Part shown: positions 6,456 to 13,455 of the stretch, piece after piece
How the letters are laid out: the number at the start of each line of letters is the position of its first letter
How positions within the stretch are numbered: position 1 is the first letter of the stretch
Notes under the pieces: generated by a model
The model's input: only the letters and a program-made list of their open reading frames with translations
What the model was told of the DNA's origin: nothing
Database searches by the model: none
Source of the DNA: VRUE01 sp036265675
GTDB lineage: Bacteria > Actinomycetota > Thermoleophilia > Solirubrobacterales > 70-9
Reading direction: 5' to 3'
Length of the DNA: 21,883 nt
Assembly (NCBI GenBank): GCA_036265675.1
Contig: DATAOP010000069.1
Coordinates: forward strand, 1-21,883
Made by a program: the position numbers and the translations under genes

Positions 6456-6781
6456 GCGACCTCGGCGGGCTGCCAAGCATCCGCTGGAGCCTGCGCGGCT
6501 ACGACGACGAAGGCAACGAGGCCTGGCTGATCCGCAACATCTCCCAGAAGCTCTACCGCTGCCCCGGCTGCCACGGCGAGATCGAGATCGGGTCCGAGCA
6601 CGTCGTCGTCCAGTACGTGATGCGGCTCGGCGGTACCGAGCATCACCACTGGCATCGCCGCTGCGCCGAAGAACTGCTGATCCCGGACCTGATCCGGCTC
6701 AAGCGCGTGCCCGCGAACGAGTCTTCGCGCTCGAAGCTCGAGGCAAGGGGCCGCAGACCCGCCGGGCGCCGGCGCCACTGA
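6452..6781 (+). CDS. Small putative zinc-binding protein of a common actinobacterial family
   Basis: The 109-residue protein carries a probable metal site, C37-x2-C40 (YRCPGCHGEIEIG) and H68-x2-C71 (HHHWHRRCAEE), with a beta-rich GSEHVVVQYV between. This layout of CPGC, a hydrophobic HVV segment, then HWHxxC is typical of a widespread actinobacterial family often mislabelled ATP/GTP-binding protein; its function is not known to me. The C-terminal tail is Arg-rich (about 93-109, ending RRPAGRRRH) and may contact nucleic acid, which is inference only. It overlaps the preceding gene by 4 nt and ends 1 nt before the next start. Confidence 0.78.
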   Translation: MSDLGGLPSIRWSLRGYDDEGNEAWLIRNISQKLYRCPGCHGEIEIGSEHVVVQYVMRLGGTEHHHWHRRCAEELLIPDLIRLKRVPANESSRSKLEARGRRPAGRRRH

Positions 6782-6782
6782 G

Positions 6783-7532
6783 ATGGCCGAGCGGCTCACC
6801 GTCCTCGGGGCGTACGCCAGGATCTGGCGGCTCTATCTCGCCTGGGCCCCGCTGCTGCTGCTGATCGGGGTGATCGTCTTCGTCCCGGTCGGCCTCCTCC
6901 ACGCCCTCGCCGACGACATCGAGAACAACGCGATCGAATTCGGCAGCCCGGCCGAGATCGCGGGGACGGTCCTGGCGCTCGTCGTGCTCGCCATCACCGG
7001 CCTGCTCGGTGAGGTCTTCTACACCGGCGCGCTCGCTGCGCTGATGACCGGCGAGCACGAGGACCACGAACCTCCCTCGCTGCAGGAGATCGCGCGCGAG
7101 GTTGAGTACGGGCGCTTGATCCTGATCGACGTGGTCTACGCGGTCGTCGTCGCGATCGGCTTCATCCTCCTCTTCGTCCCTGGCCTCATCGCCTTCGTCT
7201 TCCTCGCCCTGGCGGCCCCACTCGTCGAGATCGAGGGCCGCGGCCCGCGCGACGCCTTTAGCCACAGCATCCGGCTGGTCAGGGGCAGGTTCTGGACCGT
7301 GCTCGCGATCCTCGTCCCGATCGAGCTCATCGGTGACGCCCTGACGCAGTTCCTCACCGATCTTCCCCACCACCTGATCGGCAGCGAGTTCGTCGCCGAC
7401 TGGGCGGCAGACGTCCTCGGGAACCTCGCGACGACTCCCTTCTATGGGGTCGCCGCGGTCCTGATCACGGTGGCGCTGATCCGCGAAAAGGAGGGCGACG
7501 GGCCGCGGATACACTCGGTACCCGGCCGATGA
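6783..7532 (+). CDS. Multi-pass integral membrane protein
   Basis: The protein has 249 residues with about five or six membrane helices: roughly 20-42 (AWAPLLLLIGVIVFVPVGLL), 60-78 (IAGTVLALVVLAITGLLG), 112-145 (LILIDVVYAVVVAIGFILLFVPGLIAF), 170-185 (FWTVLAILVPIELIG) and 222-236. The segment LFVPGLIAFVFLALAAPLVEIEGRGPRDAFSHSIRLVRGRFW resembles the repeat found in YciC/UPF0259-like and glycerophosphodiesterase membrane-domain proteins (helix, VPG, then a xxAlxxSxxLvkG motif). I assign only that broad similarity. It starts 1 nt after the preceding stop and overlaps the next start by 4 nt. Confidence 0.78.
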   Translation: MAERLTVLGAYARIWRLYLAWAPLLLLIGVIVFVPVGLLHALADDIENNAIEFGSPAEIAGTVLALVVLAITGLLGEVFYTGALAALMTGEHEDHEPPSLQEIAREVEYGRLILIDVVYAVVVAIGFILLFVPGLIAFVFLALAAPLVEIEGRGPRDAFSHSIRLVRGRFWTVLAILVPIELIGDALTQFLTDLPHHLIGSEFVADWAADVLGNLATTPFYGVAAVLITVALIREKEGDGPRIHSVPGR

Positions 7533-8371
7533 TCACAGCGTCGATATTCGCCGACTTCTGGAACGACCAGATCCTCGCCGAAGAAAAGCAGGGCCTTTTC
7601 CTCGTCCTCGTCGGGTTCCTGCTCTCCTTCGGGTTCATCCGGATGAGCACCAGGCTGATGCGCAGCCCGCGGGTCCCGTGGTGGCCCGGGAGTGTGGTCA
7701 GCGAGAGCGGCGTCCACGTCCACCACCTCGTGTTCGGGATCGTGACGATGATGATCGCCGGCGCGATCGGGTTCACGGTCCTCGGCGACAGCCCCTGGGC
7801 CGAGATCTGCGCCTTCGCGTTCGGCGTCGGCGCCGGGCTGACGATCGACGAGTTCGCGCTCTGGGTCTATCTCGAAGACGTCTATTGGTCCGAGCAGGGC
7901 CGGGTCTCGATCGACGCGACGGTGATCGCCGCCGCATTCATGGGGCTGATCCTGCTCGGCTTCACGCCGTTCACCTTCGACACCGGGTCGGTCGACGAAA
8001 CGATCGAGAGCATCATCGGCGCTCTGGCGATTCTCACCGTCGTCGCGATCTGCTTCGGCAAGCAGCGGATCATGCACGGGACGGTCGGGTTCTTCGTCCT
8101 CCCGATCGCGATCTACGGTGCCGCCCGCATCGGCAAGCCGGGATCGCCGTGGGCGCGACGGCGCTATGGCGAGCGCAACCCCTCGAAGCAGGCGGAGGCG
8201 GAGGACCGGTTCAGCCCCGACCGGCGCACGGAGCGGCTCAAGAACGCGTTCCGCGACATCATCGGCGGCAAGCCGAGCCAGGGCGTGGCGGCGGCGACGC
8301 AGGAGGTCCGCGACGCCGGCCGCGAAGCGGCTGAAGAAGTCCGGGAGCGGCTCACTCCCCCATCGCCTTGA
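7529..8371 (+). CDS. Integral membrane protein with cytosolic charged tail, unknown function
   Basis: The protein has 280 residues. About six membrane helices occupy residues 20-205, for example QGLFLVLVGFLLSFGFI, LVFGIVTMMIAGAIGFTVLG, ATVIAAAFMGLILLGF, IIGALAILTVVAICFG and GFFVLPIAIYGAARIG. A conserved-looking GVHVHHLVFGI at about residue 61 and an acidic TIDEFALWVYLEDVYW stretch could be functional, as they place His and acidic residues at the membrane face. Residues 207-280 form a highly charged soluble tail. I know similar actinobacterial membrane proteins but no function for them. The start overlaps the preceding stop (ATGA, 7529-7532). A TACACT at 7510-7515 could be an internal promoter. 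The 3' end overlaps the convergent yjbQ gene by 20 bp. Confidence 0.75.
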   Translation: MITASIFADFWNDQILAEEKQGLFLVLVGFLLSFGFIRMSTRLMRSPRVPWWPGSVVSESGVHVHHLVFGIVTMMIAGAIGFTVLGDSPWAEICAFAFGVGAGLTIDEFALWVYLEDVYWSEQGRVSIDATVIAAAFMGLILLGFTPFTFDTGSVDETIESIIGALAILTVVAICFGKQRIMHGTVGFFVLPIAIYGAARIGKPGSPWARRRYGERNPSKQAEAEDRFSPDRRTERLKNAFRDIIGGKPSQGVAAATQEVRDAGREAAEEVRERLTPPSP

Positions 8372-8813
8372 TCACCAGCCGCTTCCGACGGCGGCCGTCG
8401 AACTCGCAGTAGAAGACCTGCTGCCAGGGGCCGAGGTCGAGCCGGCCGGCGGTCACCGGGACGATCACCTGGTGATGCATCAGCAGGTTCTTGAAGTGGG
8501 CGTCGCCGTTGTCCTCGCCACCGCGGTGGTGGCGGTAGTCGCCGCCCTCCGGGAGGAGCTCCTCGGCGACCTCGTTGGCGGCGGGCTTCCAGCTCGGCGG
8601 CGCGACCTTGTCGAGCCATTCGAGCGTGTCCTCGTGGAGGCCGGGCTCATCGTCATTGACCCAGACGCCTGCGGTGATGTGCATCGCCGAGACCAGCACC
8701 ATCCCCTCGCTGATCCCGGCCTCCTCGACGGCGGCCTGGACCTCGTCGGTGATCCGCACCAGCTCCCGGCGCTGCTCGGTCTCGAACGTCATGTATGCGG
8801 TGTGAGTCTTCAT
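8352..8813 (-). CDS. YjbQ / UPF0047 family protein
   Basis: The 153 residues match the UPF0047 fold, a small trimeric beta-rich enzyme family. Some members have weak thiamine-phosphate synthase activity; the true substrate is unsettled. Family signatures seen: VSAMHITAGVWVNDDEPGLHEDTLEWL (H45), YRHHRGGEDNGDAHFKNLLMHHQVIVPV (H95, H96, H106) and GRLDLGPWQQVFYCEFDGRRRKR. The histidines are the expected metal ligands. The ATG at 8813 overlaps the stop of the preceding SnoaL-fold gene (ATGA, 8813-8810), and a GAGAG lies just upstream. The gene ends inside the convergent membrane gene. Confidence 0.9.
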   Translation of the reverse strand: MKTHTAYMTFETEQRRELVRITDEVQAAVEEAGISEGMVLVSAMHITAGVWVNDDEPGLHEDTLEWLDKVAPPSWKPAANEVAEELLPEGGDYRHHRGGEDNGDAHFKNLLMHHQVIVPVTAGRLDLGPWQQVFYCEFDGRRRKRLVIKAMGE

Positions 8814-9196
8814 CGGCTCTCTTTCGCGGTTCGTCCCTTCTCCGGCCAGAACGGCCACTCCTCGAAATCGGTGCAGCGTCCGTCGCCGCCGAACCTGATC
8901 ACCCAGAGGTCGCGGTACTCGGTCCCCCGCTCGTAGGAAACGTCGACCCTGACCACCCCGGTGTCGCCCTCCACGGCGACGACCTCGTGCGCCATCTCGA
9001 ACCCCTCGTCGGGTCCCTCTCGCTCGCGCTCCCACAGCGCCGCGATCGACTCGAGCCCGCTGACCGGCACTTCATAAGGGGACATCCGGTAGCTCGCGTC
9101 CTCGCCGAACAGGGCGGCGAGCGGCTCGGTCCCCTCCGTGCGCCAGGCGCGCTCGTAGGCGGAGACCCAGGCGTCGATGTCGGATCGGCTCGCGAT
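8810..9196 (-). CDS. SnoaL-like (NTF2-fold) protein with an apparent ATC start
   Basis: An NTF2-fold protein of 128 residues: DIDAWVSAYERAWRTEGTEP, LAALFGEDASYRMSPYEVPVSGLESIAALW, then VVRVDVSYERGTEYRDLWVIRF and DFEEWPFWPEK. Such proteins may be enzymes, such as cyclases or isomerases, or non-catalytic binders; the ligand is unknown. The first in-frame ATG (9085) would remove the first 37 residues, which include the conserved first helix. Between the upstream stop and that ATG there is no ATG, GTG or TTG. ATC at 9196 gives a sensible N-terminus (M)ASRSDIDAWV and lies 9 nt after TAGGCT. Hence I place the start there. The alternative is an N-terminally damaged gene. It is coupled to yjbQ. Confidence 0.65.
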   Translation of the reverse strand: MASRSDIDAWVSAYERAWRTEGTEPLAALFGEDASYRMSPYEVPVSGLESIAALWEREREGPDEGFEMAHEVVAVEGDTGVVRVDVSYERGTEYRDLWVIRFGGDGRCTDFEEWPFWPEKGRTAKESR

Positions 9197-9205
9197 TGGA
9201 GGCCA

Positions 9206-9211
9206 AGCCTA
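9206..9211 (-). promoter_or_regulatory. Putative -10 element of the SnoaL-fold gene
   Basis: TAGGCT on the minus strand, 9 nt before the proposed ATC start at 9196. No SD is present. Confidence 0.35.
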
Positions 9212-9247
9212 TGCAAAGGCCTAACGGATCCCCTGCTATCGCCCACC

Positions 9248-9253
9248 TACACT
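9248..9253 (+). promoter_or_regulatory. -10 element of the secreted-protein gene
   Basis: TACACT lies 7 nt before ATG 9261 with no SD between, matching the leaderless spacing seen elsewhere in the window. Confidence 0.5.
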
Positions 9254-9260
9254 GGATTCG

Positions 9261-10031
9261 ATGAGGAGGATTCTCGTACTCACCGTGGCCGCCGCGGTGC
9301 TGCTCGGTGCCGGTCTCGCCCGGGCCGAGCAGGTGCAGCGCGGTGACGTGCGCCTCGATTTTGACGGCCGCTTCACGCCGAAGGTGCTGCCGCGCGATCG
9401 CGATGCGCCGGTCAGCGTCCTGATCGGCGGCTCGGTGTCGAGCGTGCACGGCGGCCGGCCGCCGGGGCTGCGCCAGATCTCGATCGCCGTCAACCGCTAC
9501 AGCACGCTTTACACCCGCGGCCTGTCGCGCTGCGCGCCCGGGATCCTCCAGTCGACGTCGACCAACGAGGCGCTCGAACGCTGCCGCCCGGCGCTCGTCG
9601 GGACCGGGAAGTTCGGCGCGATCGTCGACTTCTCCAACGACCAGTTCCCGGTGAGCGGGAGGATCCTCGCCTTCAACGGCGGCAGCACGCGACACCCGAG
9701 GCTCCTCCTTCACATCTACAACGCCAATCCGGCGAAAACGACGATCGTCCTCAAGTTCGCGATCACCCACCCGAAGCGGGGCGACTTCGGGACCGTGTTC
9801 ACGGCGCGGATCCCCGAAATCGCCTCCGACCTCGGCTACGTCACCGACCTCTCCCTCCACTTCGACCGCCAGTACCGCTTCCACGGCAAGCCCCGAAGCT
9901 TCCTCAGCGCCCGCTGCGCGGCGCCGGCCGGGTTCGGCGGCGGCCCGTTCGCCTTCGCGAGGGGCAGGTTCGAGTTCGCCAACGGGCAGCGCCTCAGCAC
10001 CACCCTGACTCGGGTCTGCCAGGTCCGCTAG
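9261..10031 (+). CDS. Secreted protein of a family typical of Solirubrobacterales
   Basis: The 256-residue protein has a clear Sec signal peptide (MRRILVLTVAAAVLLGAGLARA, cleavage near residue 22) and a beta-rich mature part. Typical blocks are DFDGRFTPKVLPRDRDAPV, GGRPPGLRQISIAVNRYSTLYTRGL, ALERCRPALVGTGKFGA, GRILAFNG, PRLLLHIYNANP and QYRFHGKPRSFLSARCAAPAGF, ending LSTTLTRVCQVR. Four cysteines (SRCAP, ERCRP, ARCAA, RVCQ) could form two disulfides outside the cell. From memory, many paralogues with this block order occur in Solirubrobacterales; no function is established that I know of. It appears to be leaderless, and its TAG stop directly abuts the stop of the convergent lipoprotein gene. 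Confidence 0.8.
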   Translation: MRRILVLTVAAAVLLGAGLARAEQVQRGDVRLDFDGRFTPKVLPRDRDAPVSVLIGGSVSSVHGGRPPGLRQISIAVNRYSTLYTRGLSRCAPGILQSTSTNEALERCRPALVGTGKFGAIVDFSNDQFPVSGRILAFNGGSTRHPRLLLHIYNANPAKTTIVLKFAITHPKRGDFGTVFTARIPEIASDLGYVTDLSLHFDRQYRFHGKPRSFLSARCAAPAGFGGGPFAFARGRFEFANGQRLSTTLTRVCQVR

Positions 10032-10430
10032 CTACGGATTCTTGGCTTCTTCGAGGCCCTTTTCGGCCTGCTTCTTCGCCTTTTCGATGCCCTGTTCGGC
10101 CTTTTCGGCCCCTTCTTCAACCGCCTTTTCGGCTTCTTCCTTGGCCTTCTTGACGCCCTGCTTCGTCGATTCGCCGCCTTCCTTCAGGCCCTGCTTCAGT
10201 TCTTCGCTCCCCTTCTTCAGGCCTTCCTTCGCCTTTTCACTGCCCTTTTCGATTTCCTGCTGGGCTTCGTCAGCCTTTTCTTCCAGTTCTTCCTGGATCG
10301 AGTTGATGGTGTCGGTGCTTTCGTTGCTTCCGCACCCCGACCAGGCCGCGCCGGCAAGGCCGACCGCAAGGACGAGGACCACTGTCCTGGCGCGCGCCGC
10401 GCCCTTCCACTTCAACAGGTCGACTGACAA
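10032..10430 (-). CDS. Lipoprotein with eight 11-residue amphipathic repeats
   Basis: The protein has 132 residues. A hydrophobic signal (about 16-30) ends at a possible lipobox AAWSGC with C33; the Trp at -3 is atypical. From residue 44 to 131 the sequence divides exactly into eight 11-mers with no gap. Most follow a Lys-x-Gly-hydrophobic-Lys/Glu pattern, such as KAKEGLKKGSE (66-76) and STKQGVKKAKE (88-98). An 11-residue period is the mark of amphipathic helices that lie on membranes, as in LEA group 3 proteins and alpha-synuclein. All 25 Glu codons are GAA and all Lys codons AAG. The start is TTG 10430, supported by AGGAG 6 nt upstream. It is probably anchored outside the membrane. Function is unknown. 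Confidence 0.8.
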   Translation of the reverse strand: MSVDLLKWKGAARARTVVLVLAVGLAGAAWSGCGSNESTDTINSIQEELEEKADEAQQEIEKGSEKAKEGLKKGSEELKQGLKEGGESTKQGVKKAKEEAEKAVEEGAEKAEQGIEKAKKQAEKGLEEAKNP

Positions 10431-10465
10431 CCTTCGCTCCTCTCGTTGGGACGGACTGGGACCGA

Positions 10466-10494
10466 TCGCCGCGATCTTCGCACGTGCGCGGCGA
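10466..10494 (-). terminator. Hairpin between the DUF1330 gene and the lipoprotein gene
   Basis: TCGCCGCG (10466-10473) pairs perfectly with CGCGGCGA (10487-10494) across a 13-nt loop. It lies 19 nt downstream of the DUF1330 stop and upstream of the lipoprotein start. No T run follows, so it could be a terminator or a processing site. Confidence 0.4.
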
Positions 10495-10513
10495 CGCTGC
10501 CGAACCTTTCCGG

Positions 10514-10895
10514 CTAGATCGGCGCCGGGTCCATCGGGTGCAGCTCGCCCCGCTCCAGCGCTTCGGTTCGCAGGTGGCCGATCGCCGTGTACTCGGGCGA
10601 GGCGATCATGTCGAGGAACGCCTGCCGGCTCGGGTATTCGACCACGGCGACGAGGTCCCAGCCCTCGTCTCCCAGCAGCGGCGCGGCCGGTTGCCCGGCG
10701 AAAACGATCCGGCCTCCGACCTTCTCCAGGCAGGGCGCCACGGCGTCAGCGTATTCGGCGTACCGCTGCTGTCCCCCATCCGGCCGGAACCGCAGGAGGT
10801 TGAGCATCACCACCGGTCCCTCCTCGTCGGTTCGTTGCCGAAACGCGTCGAATCCCTCCTGGTTGAGGTGCTCTGGTTGGGCCGCGGCCTCCATC
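10514..10895 (-). CDS. DUF1330 family protein
   Basis: The 127-residue protein (from ATG 10895) is a dimeric alpha/beta-barrel (ferredoxin-like) type. DUF1330 blocks visible are GPVVMLNLLRFRPDGG, YAEYADAVAPCLEKVGGRIVFAGQ, GWDLVAVVEYPSRQAFLDMIASPEY and IGHLRTEALERGEL. Family members are small soluble proteins of unknown substrate. ATG 10895 is preferred because a strong SD (GAGGAGAGGAG) lies just upstream. An in-frame ATG at 10933 would add 13 residues (MSAPYGGHEERRP) without an SD. It is divergent from the GT87-type gene. Confidence 0.88.
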
Positions 10896-10936
10896 GGTCT
10901 CCTCTCCTCGTGGCCTCCGTAGGGCGCGCTCATTCT

Positions 10937-10942
10937 GATAGT
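10937..10942 (+). promoter_or_regulatory. Putative -10 element of the GT87-type gene
   Basis: GATAGT lies 8 nt before GTG 10951. The AT-rich patch 10936-10944 is unusual in this GC-rich DNA and sits in the divergent spacer. Confidence 0.35.
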
Positions 10943-10950
10943 TACCTCGG

Positions 10951-12222
10951 GTGATGGCGGGCGCGGCGGACGGCATTGCTGGGACGGTGCGGTCGGCGCT
11001 GTCGAACCGCACCGTCTGGATCTGGGTCGGAATCTGGGTCGCGACCAGGGCGCTGATCGTCGTCAACGCCGGCTTCTGGCACCACGAACACCCGCTCCAC
11101 CTCGAGGACGTCAACGTCTATCGCCATTGGTCGGAAATCCTCGCCCACGAACACGCGATACCCGACGAAGAACGCTGGCAGTACCCACCCGGCGCCGCCT
11201 TTCTGATGCTGATCCCCCGGCTCGGCCCGGGGAGCTATGGAGCCTCGTTCGTCGGCCTGATGCTGATCGTCGACCTCGTCGGCGTCGGCCTGCTGGCACT
11301 GCTCGGGCGCCGGACCGGCAAATACACCGGCATCTGGGTCTGGCTGATCGGGCTGCCGATACTCGGCGTCTACCCCGTTCTCCGCTTCGACCTCGTCCCG
11401 ACCGTGATCGCAATCGCGGCGCTGGTCGTGATCCATCGCCGCCCCAACCTGTTCGGAGCCCTCGCCGGGCTCGGTGCCGTGATCAAGGTGTGGCCGGTCG
11501 TGCTCCTCTTCGGCGAGTGGGACCGGCGGCGCCTGCTCCGCTCGGGGCTCGCCGCGATCCTCACCGTCGCGCTCGTCACCCTCGCCGCCGCGATCTGCTT
11601 CGGAGACCTCTCGACCTTCCTCACCGAGCAGGGTCATCGCGGCCTGCAGGACGAAGCGGTAGCGACCGCGCCCTGGCAGGTGAAGGAGCTGGTCACGGGG
11701 GAACCTCCGCCGCGGGTCCTGCGGTTCGGCGCCTGGGAGATCTCCACCGCGACCGCCGACACGGTCGCCGCTGTGCTCGAGTGGCTCAGCGCCGCCGCGC
11801 TCGCCGCGGCAGCGCTCTGGTGGTGGTTCCGCGCGCGGGCGATCCACGACGGCCGCACCGACCTCGCCGACGCCTCGGTCAGCCGCGACTTCGTCTTCGC
11901 GATCGTCCTGCTTCTGGTGGTGACCAGCCGGGTGCTGAGCCCTCAGTACATGCTCTGGCTGGTCGGCCTCGCCGCGGTGGTCCTCACCGCGGGGACGACT
12001 CGAATGGCGCGACCGGCATGGATCGTGCTCGGGGCCTCGATCCTGACGACGGGCCTCCTGCGGTCGGCCGAACACACGCTTCTCCGCAACCTCGGCCTGA
12101 TCGTCGCCTCGATCGACGCCTGCGTCACGTTGATCCTGCTGCTGCGCCCACCGTCGCCTCTGCCCAGGGAGGAGCCCGTCCCGGCGCTTCCCGTCGCTCG
12201 CGGCGAGCCCGTCCGCCGGTAG
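10951..12222 (+). CDS. Polyprenol-phosphate-dependent glycosyltransferase, GT87/DUF2029-like
   Basis: The polytopic membrane protein has 423 residues and about nine to eleven helices. The GT-C plan is visible: an acidic residue in the first outer loop (D53 in LEDVNVYRHWSEIL), WQYPPGAAFLM (about 76-86), then YPVLRFDLVPTVIAIAALV (141-159). IKVWPVVLLF (178-187) follows, the R-F-D..P and I-K-x-W-P signatures of GT87 mannosyltransferases. Such enzymes use polyprenyl-phosphate mannose outside the membrane to build cell-envelope glycans. The acceptor here is unknown and no other glycan gene is adjacent. The C-terminus is a Pro/Arg-rich cytosolic tail. GTG 10951 is used, with ATG 10954 as the alternative. 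Confidence 0.82.
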   Translation: MMAGAADGIAGTVRSALSNRTVWIWVGIWVATRALIVVNAGFWHHEHPLHLEDVNVYRHWSEILAHEHAIPDEERWQYPPGAAFLMLIPRLGPGSYGASFVGLMLIVDLVGVGLLALLGRRTGKYTGIWVWLIGLPILGVYPVLRFDLVPTVIAIAALVVIHRRPNLFGALAGLGAVIKVWPVVLLFGEWDRRRLLRSGLAAILTVALVTLAAAICFGDLSTFLTEQGHRGLQDEAVATAPWQVKELVTGEPPPRVLRFGAWEISTATADTVAAVLEWLSAAALAAAALWWWFRARAIHDGRTDLADASVSRDFVFAIVLLLVVTSRVLSPQYMLWLVGLAAVVLTAGTTRMARPAWIVLGASILTTGLLRSAEHTLLRNLGLIVASIDACVTLILLLRPPSPLPREEPVPALPVARGEPVRR

Positions 12223-12225
12223 GGT
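12220..12225 (+). promoter_or_regulatory. -10 element of the SnoaL-like gene, on the GT87-type stop codon
   Basis: TAGGGT includes the TAG stop of the preceding gene and lies 7 nt before GTG 12233. No SD is present. Confidence 0.45.
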
Positions 12226-12232
12226 CGTCGCG

Positions 12233-12649
12233 GTGTCCGAGGAGGCCAACACGGCGGTGATCCGCCGCTTCTACGACGAGCTCTGGAACCGGTGGGAGCT
12301 CGACGTCGCGACCGAGATCGTCTCGCCGTCGATCCGCTTTCGCGGCTCGATCGGAACCACGTTGAGCGGTCGCGACGCCTTCCTCACCTACGTCGAGAAC
12401 GTCCGCGCCGCGTTTCCCGATTGGCACAACCAGGTCGACGAGCTGCTGGCGGTCGAGGACCGGGTCATCGCGAGGCTCACCTGGAGCGGGACCCATCGCG
12501 GCCCGCTCGGCGACCTGGAGGCGAGCGGAGCCAGGGTCACCTACGTCGGCGCCGCGTTCTTCCGTCTCGCCGATGCGATGATCGAGGAGGCCTGGGTCGT
12601 CGGCGACACCCAGCAGCTCTGGCGAGCGATCTACCGCGGGATCGAGTAG
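12233..12649 (+). CDS. SnoaL-like polyketide cyclase / ester cyclase family protein
   Basis: The 138-residue NTF2-fold protein has the SnoaL pattern: NTAVIRRFYDELWNRWELDVATEIVSPSIRFRG, then GRDAFLTYVENVRAAFPDWHNQVDELLAVEDRVIARLTWSGTHRGPLGDLEASGARV, then FFRLADAMIEEAWVVGD. In catalytic SnoaL-like enzymes a His/Asp pair promotes aldol ring closure; here FPDWH and WSGTHRG supply candidate residues. No polyketide genes are near, so a stand-alone hydrolase or isomerase role is as likely. It starts at GTG 12233, probably leaderless, 10 nt after the glycosyltransferase stop. Its last 19 bp overlap the convergent thioesterase gene. Confidence 0.85.
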   Translation: MSEEANTAVIRRFYDELWNRWELDVATEIVSPSIRFRGSIGTTLSGRDAFLTYVENVRAAFPDWHNQVDELLAVEDRVIARLTWSGTHRGPLGDLEASGARVTYVGAAFFRLADAMIEEAWVVGDTQQLWRAIYRGIE

Positions 12650-13455
12650 AGCTGGGCGCCGCCGCTGGCGACGAGGTTCCCCTCGGCGTCCCAGACGCGG
12701 CCGTTGACGCCGATCAGGCCGTCGCCCGCGACCGGCGACTGATGATCCACCAGCAGCCACTCGCTCGGCGATCGCGCCCGATGGAACCAGACGGCGGTGT
12801 CGAGGTTCGGGGCGACGAAGTCGGCGCCGCGATGCTTCATCCAGACCGCGGGCCAGCCGAAGGTGTCGAGCAGGATCAACGGTCGCGCCGCGTCGACGAA
12901 GGGGTCCTCGAAGCTGGCGACCGGCTCGAAACGGACCCACTCCCTGATCCGCGGCGGTGACTCACCCTCGGTCCGCTCGATCGGCGGGCGGCGGCAGCTG
13001 ACGTTGTTCCAGAACGCGTAGAGCGGGCTCCCATCCGCCGCCTGTCGATCGAGCGGCGGCGAGGCATCCGGCCCCGGCACGGCGGGCGCGGCGACCTCCT
13101 GATGCCGGTAGCCCGGGCCCTCGGCGGCGGTCCGCACCAGCGCCGCCAGGATGTCCGTTCCGTCCTGGGACATCCGCACCGCGAGCGACTCCGAGCGGCG
13201 GCCCTGTTTCACACCCAAGACCGCGAGCTCGACCCGAGCGAAATCGGGCGGGCTGAGGAAATGGCAGTAGTAGCTGACCGGGCGCGGGATCCGGGCGACC
13301 ATTCCCGCCGCGCGCAGGGTCAGCGCCGCGAGGTAGCCGCCGCTCGGGCCCCAGATCTCCCAGGCGTCGCTGAGCCGCGCGGTGTAGGAGCCGCCGTCCC
13401 CCTCGAGCTCCGTCGCCGCGTCGAGTGCGACCGCCTCACGCTCCGTCGCCCCCAT
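12631..13455 (-). CDS. Acyl-CoA thioesterase-like double-hotdog protein
   Basis: The 274-residue protein shows the TesB-like plan of two hotdog domains. The N-terminal half contains YTARLSDAWEIWGPSGGYLAALTLRAAG and RPVSYYCHFLSPPDFARVELAVLGVKQGRRSESLAVRMSQDG. The C-terminal half contains RPLILLDTFGWPAVW, LDTAVWFHRARSPSEWLLVDHQSPVAGDGLIGVNGRVWDAEGNLVASGGAQLYSI. Such enzymes hydrolyse acyl-CoA thioesters in the cytosol; D in LLDTFG and the GxxxxDxxGxLVAS-type end are family features. Its ATG follows the GNAT gene's TAG with no gap, so the two are co-transcribed. Acyl-CoA is the likely substrate class; the chain length is unknown. Confidence 0.85.
   Translation of the reverse strand: MGATEREAVALDAATELEGDGGSYTARLSDAWEIWGPSGGYLAALTLRAAGMVARIPRPVSYYCHFLSPPDFARVELAVLGVKQGRRSESLAVRMSQDGTDILAALVRTAAEGPGYRHQEVAAPAVPGPDASPPLDRQAADGSPLYAFWNNVSCRRPPIERTEGESPPRIREWVRFEPVASFEDPFVDAARPLILLDTFGWPAVWMKHRGADFVAPNLDTAVWFHRARSPSEWLLVDHQSPVAGDGLIGVNGRVWDAEGNLVASGGAQLYSIPR

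Noticed and set aside
6008..6799. Upstream extension of the RpiR-family frame (an open frame of 548 codons in total)
   Set aside because: The extra 264 codons oppose three plus-strand features and show no RpiR similarity; the family N-terminus begins after GTG 6007.
7510..7515. TACACT within the upstream gene as promoter for the gene at 7529
   Set aside because: Spacing to the ATG is 13 nt, longer than the pattern, and the 4-nt overlap already explains expression; kept only as a possibility.
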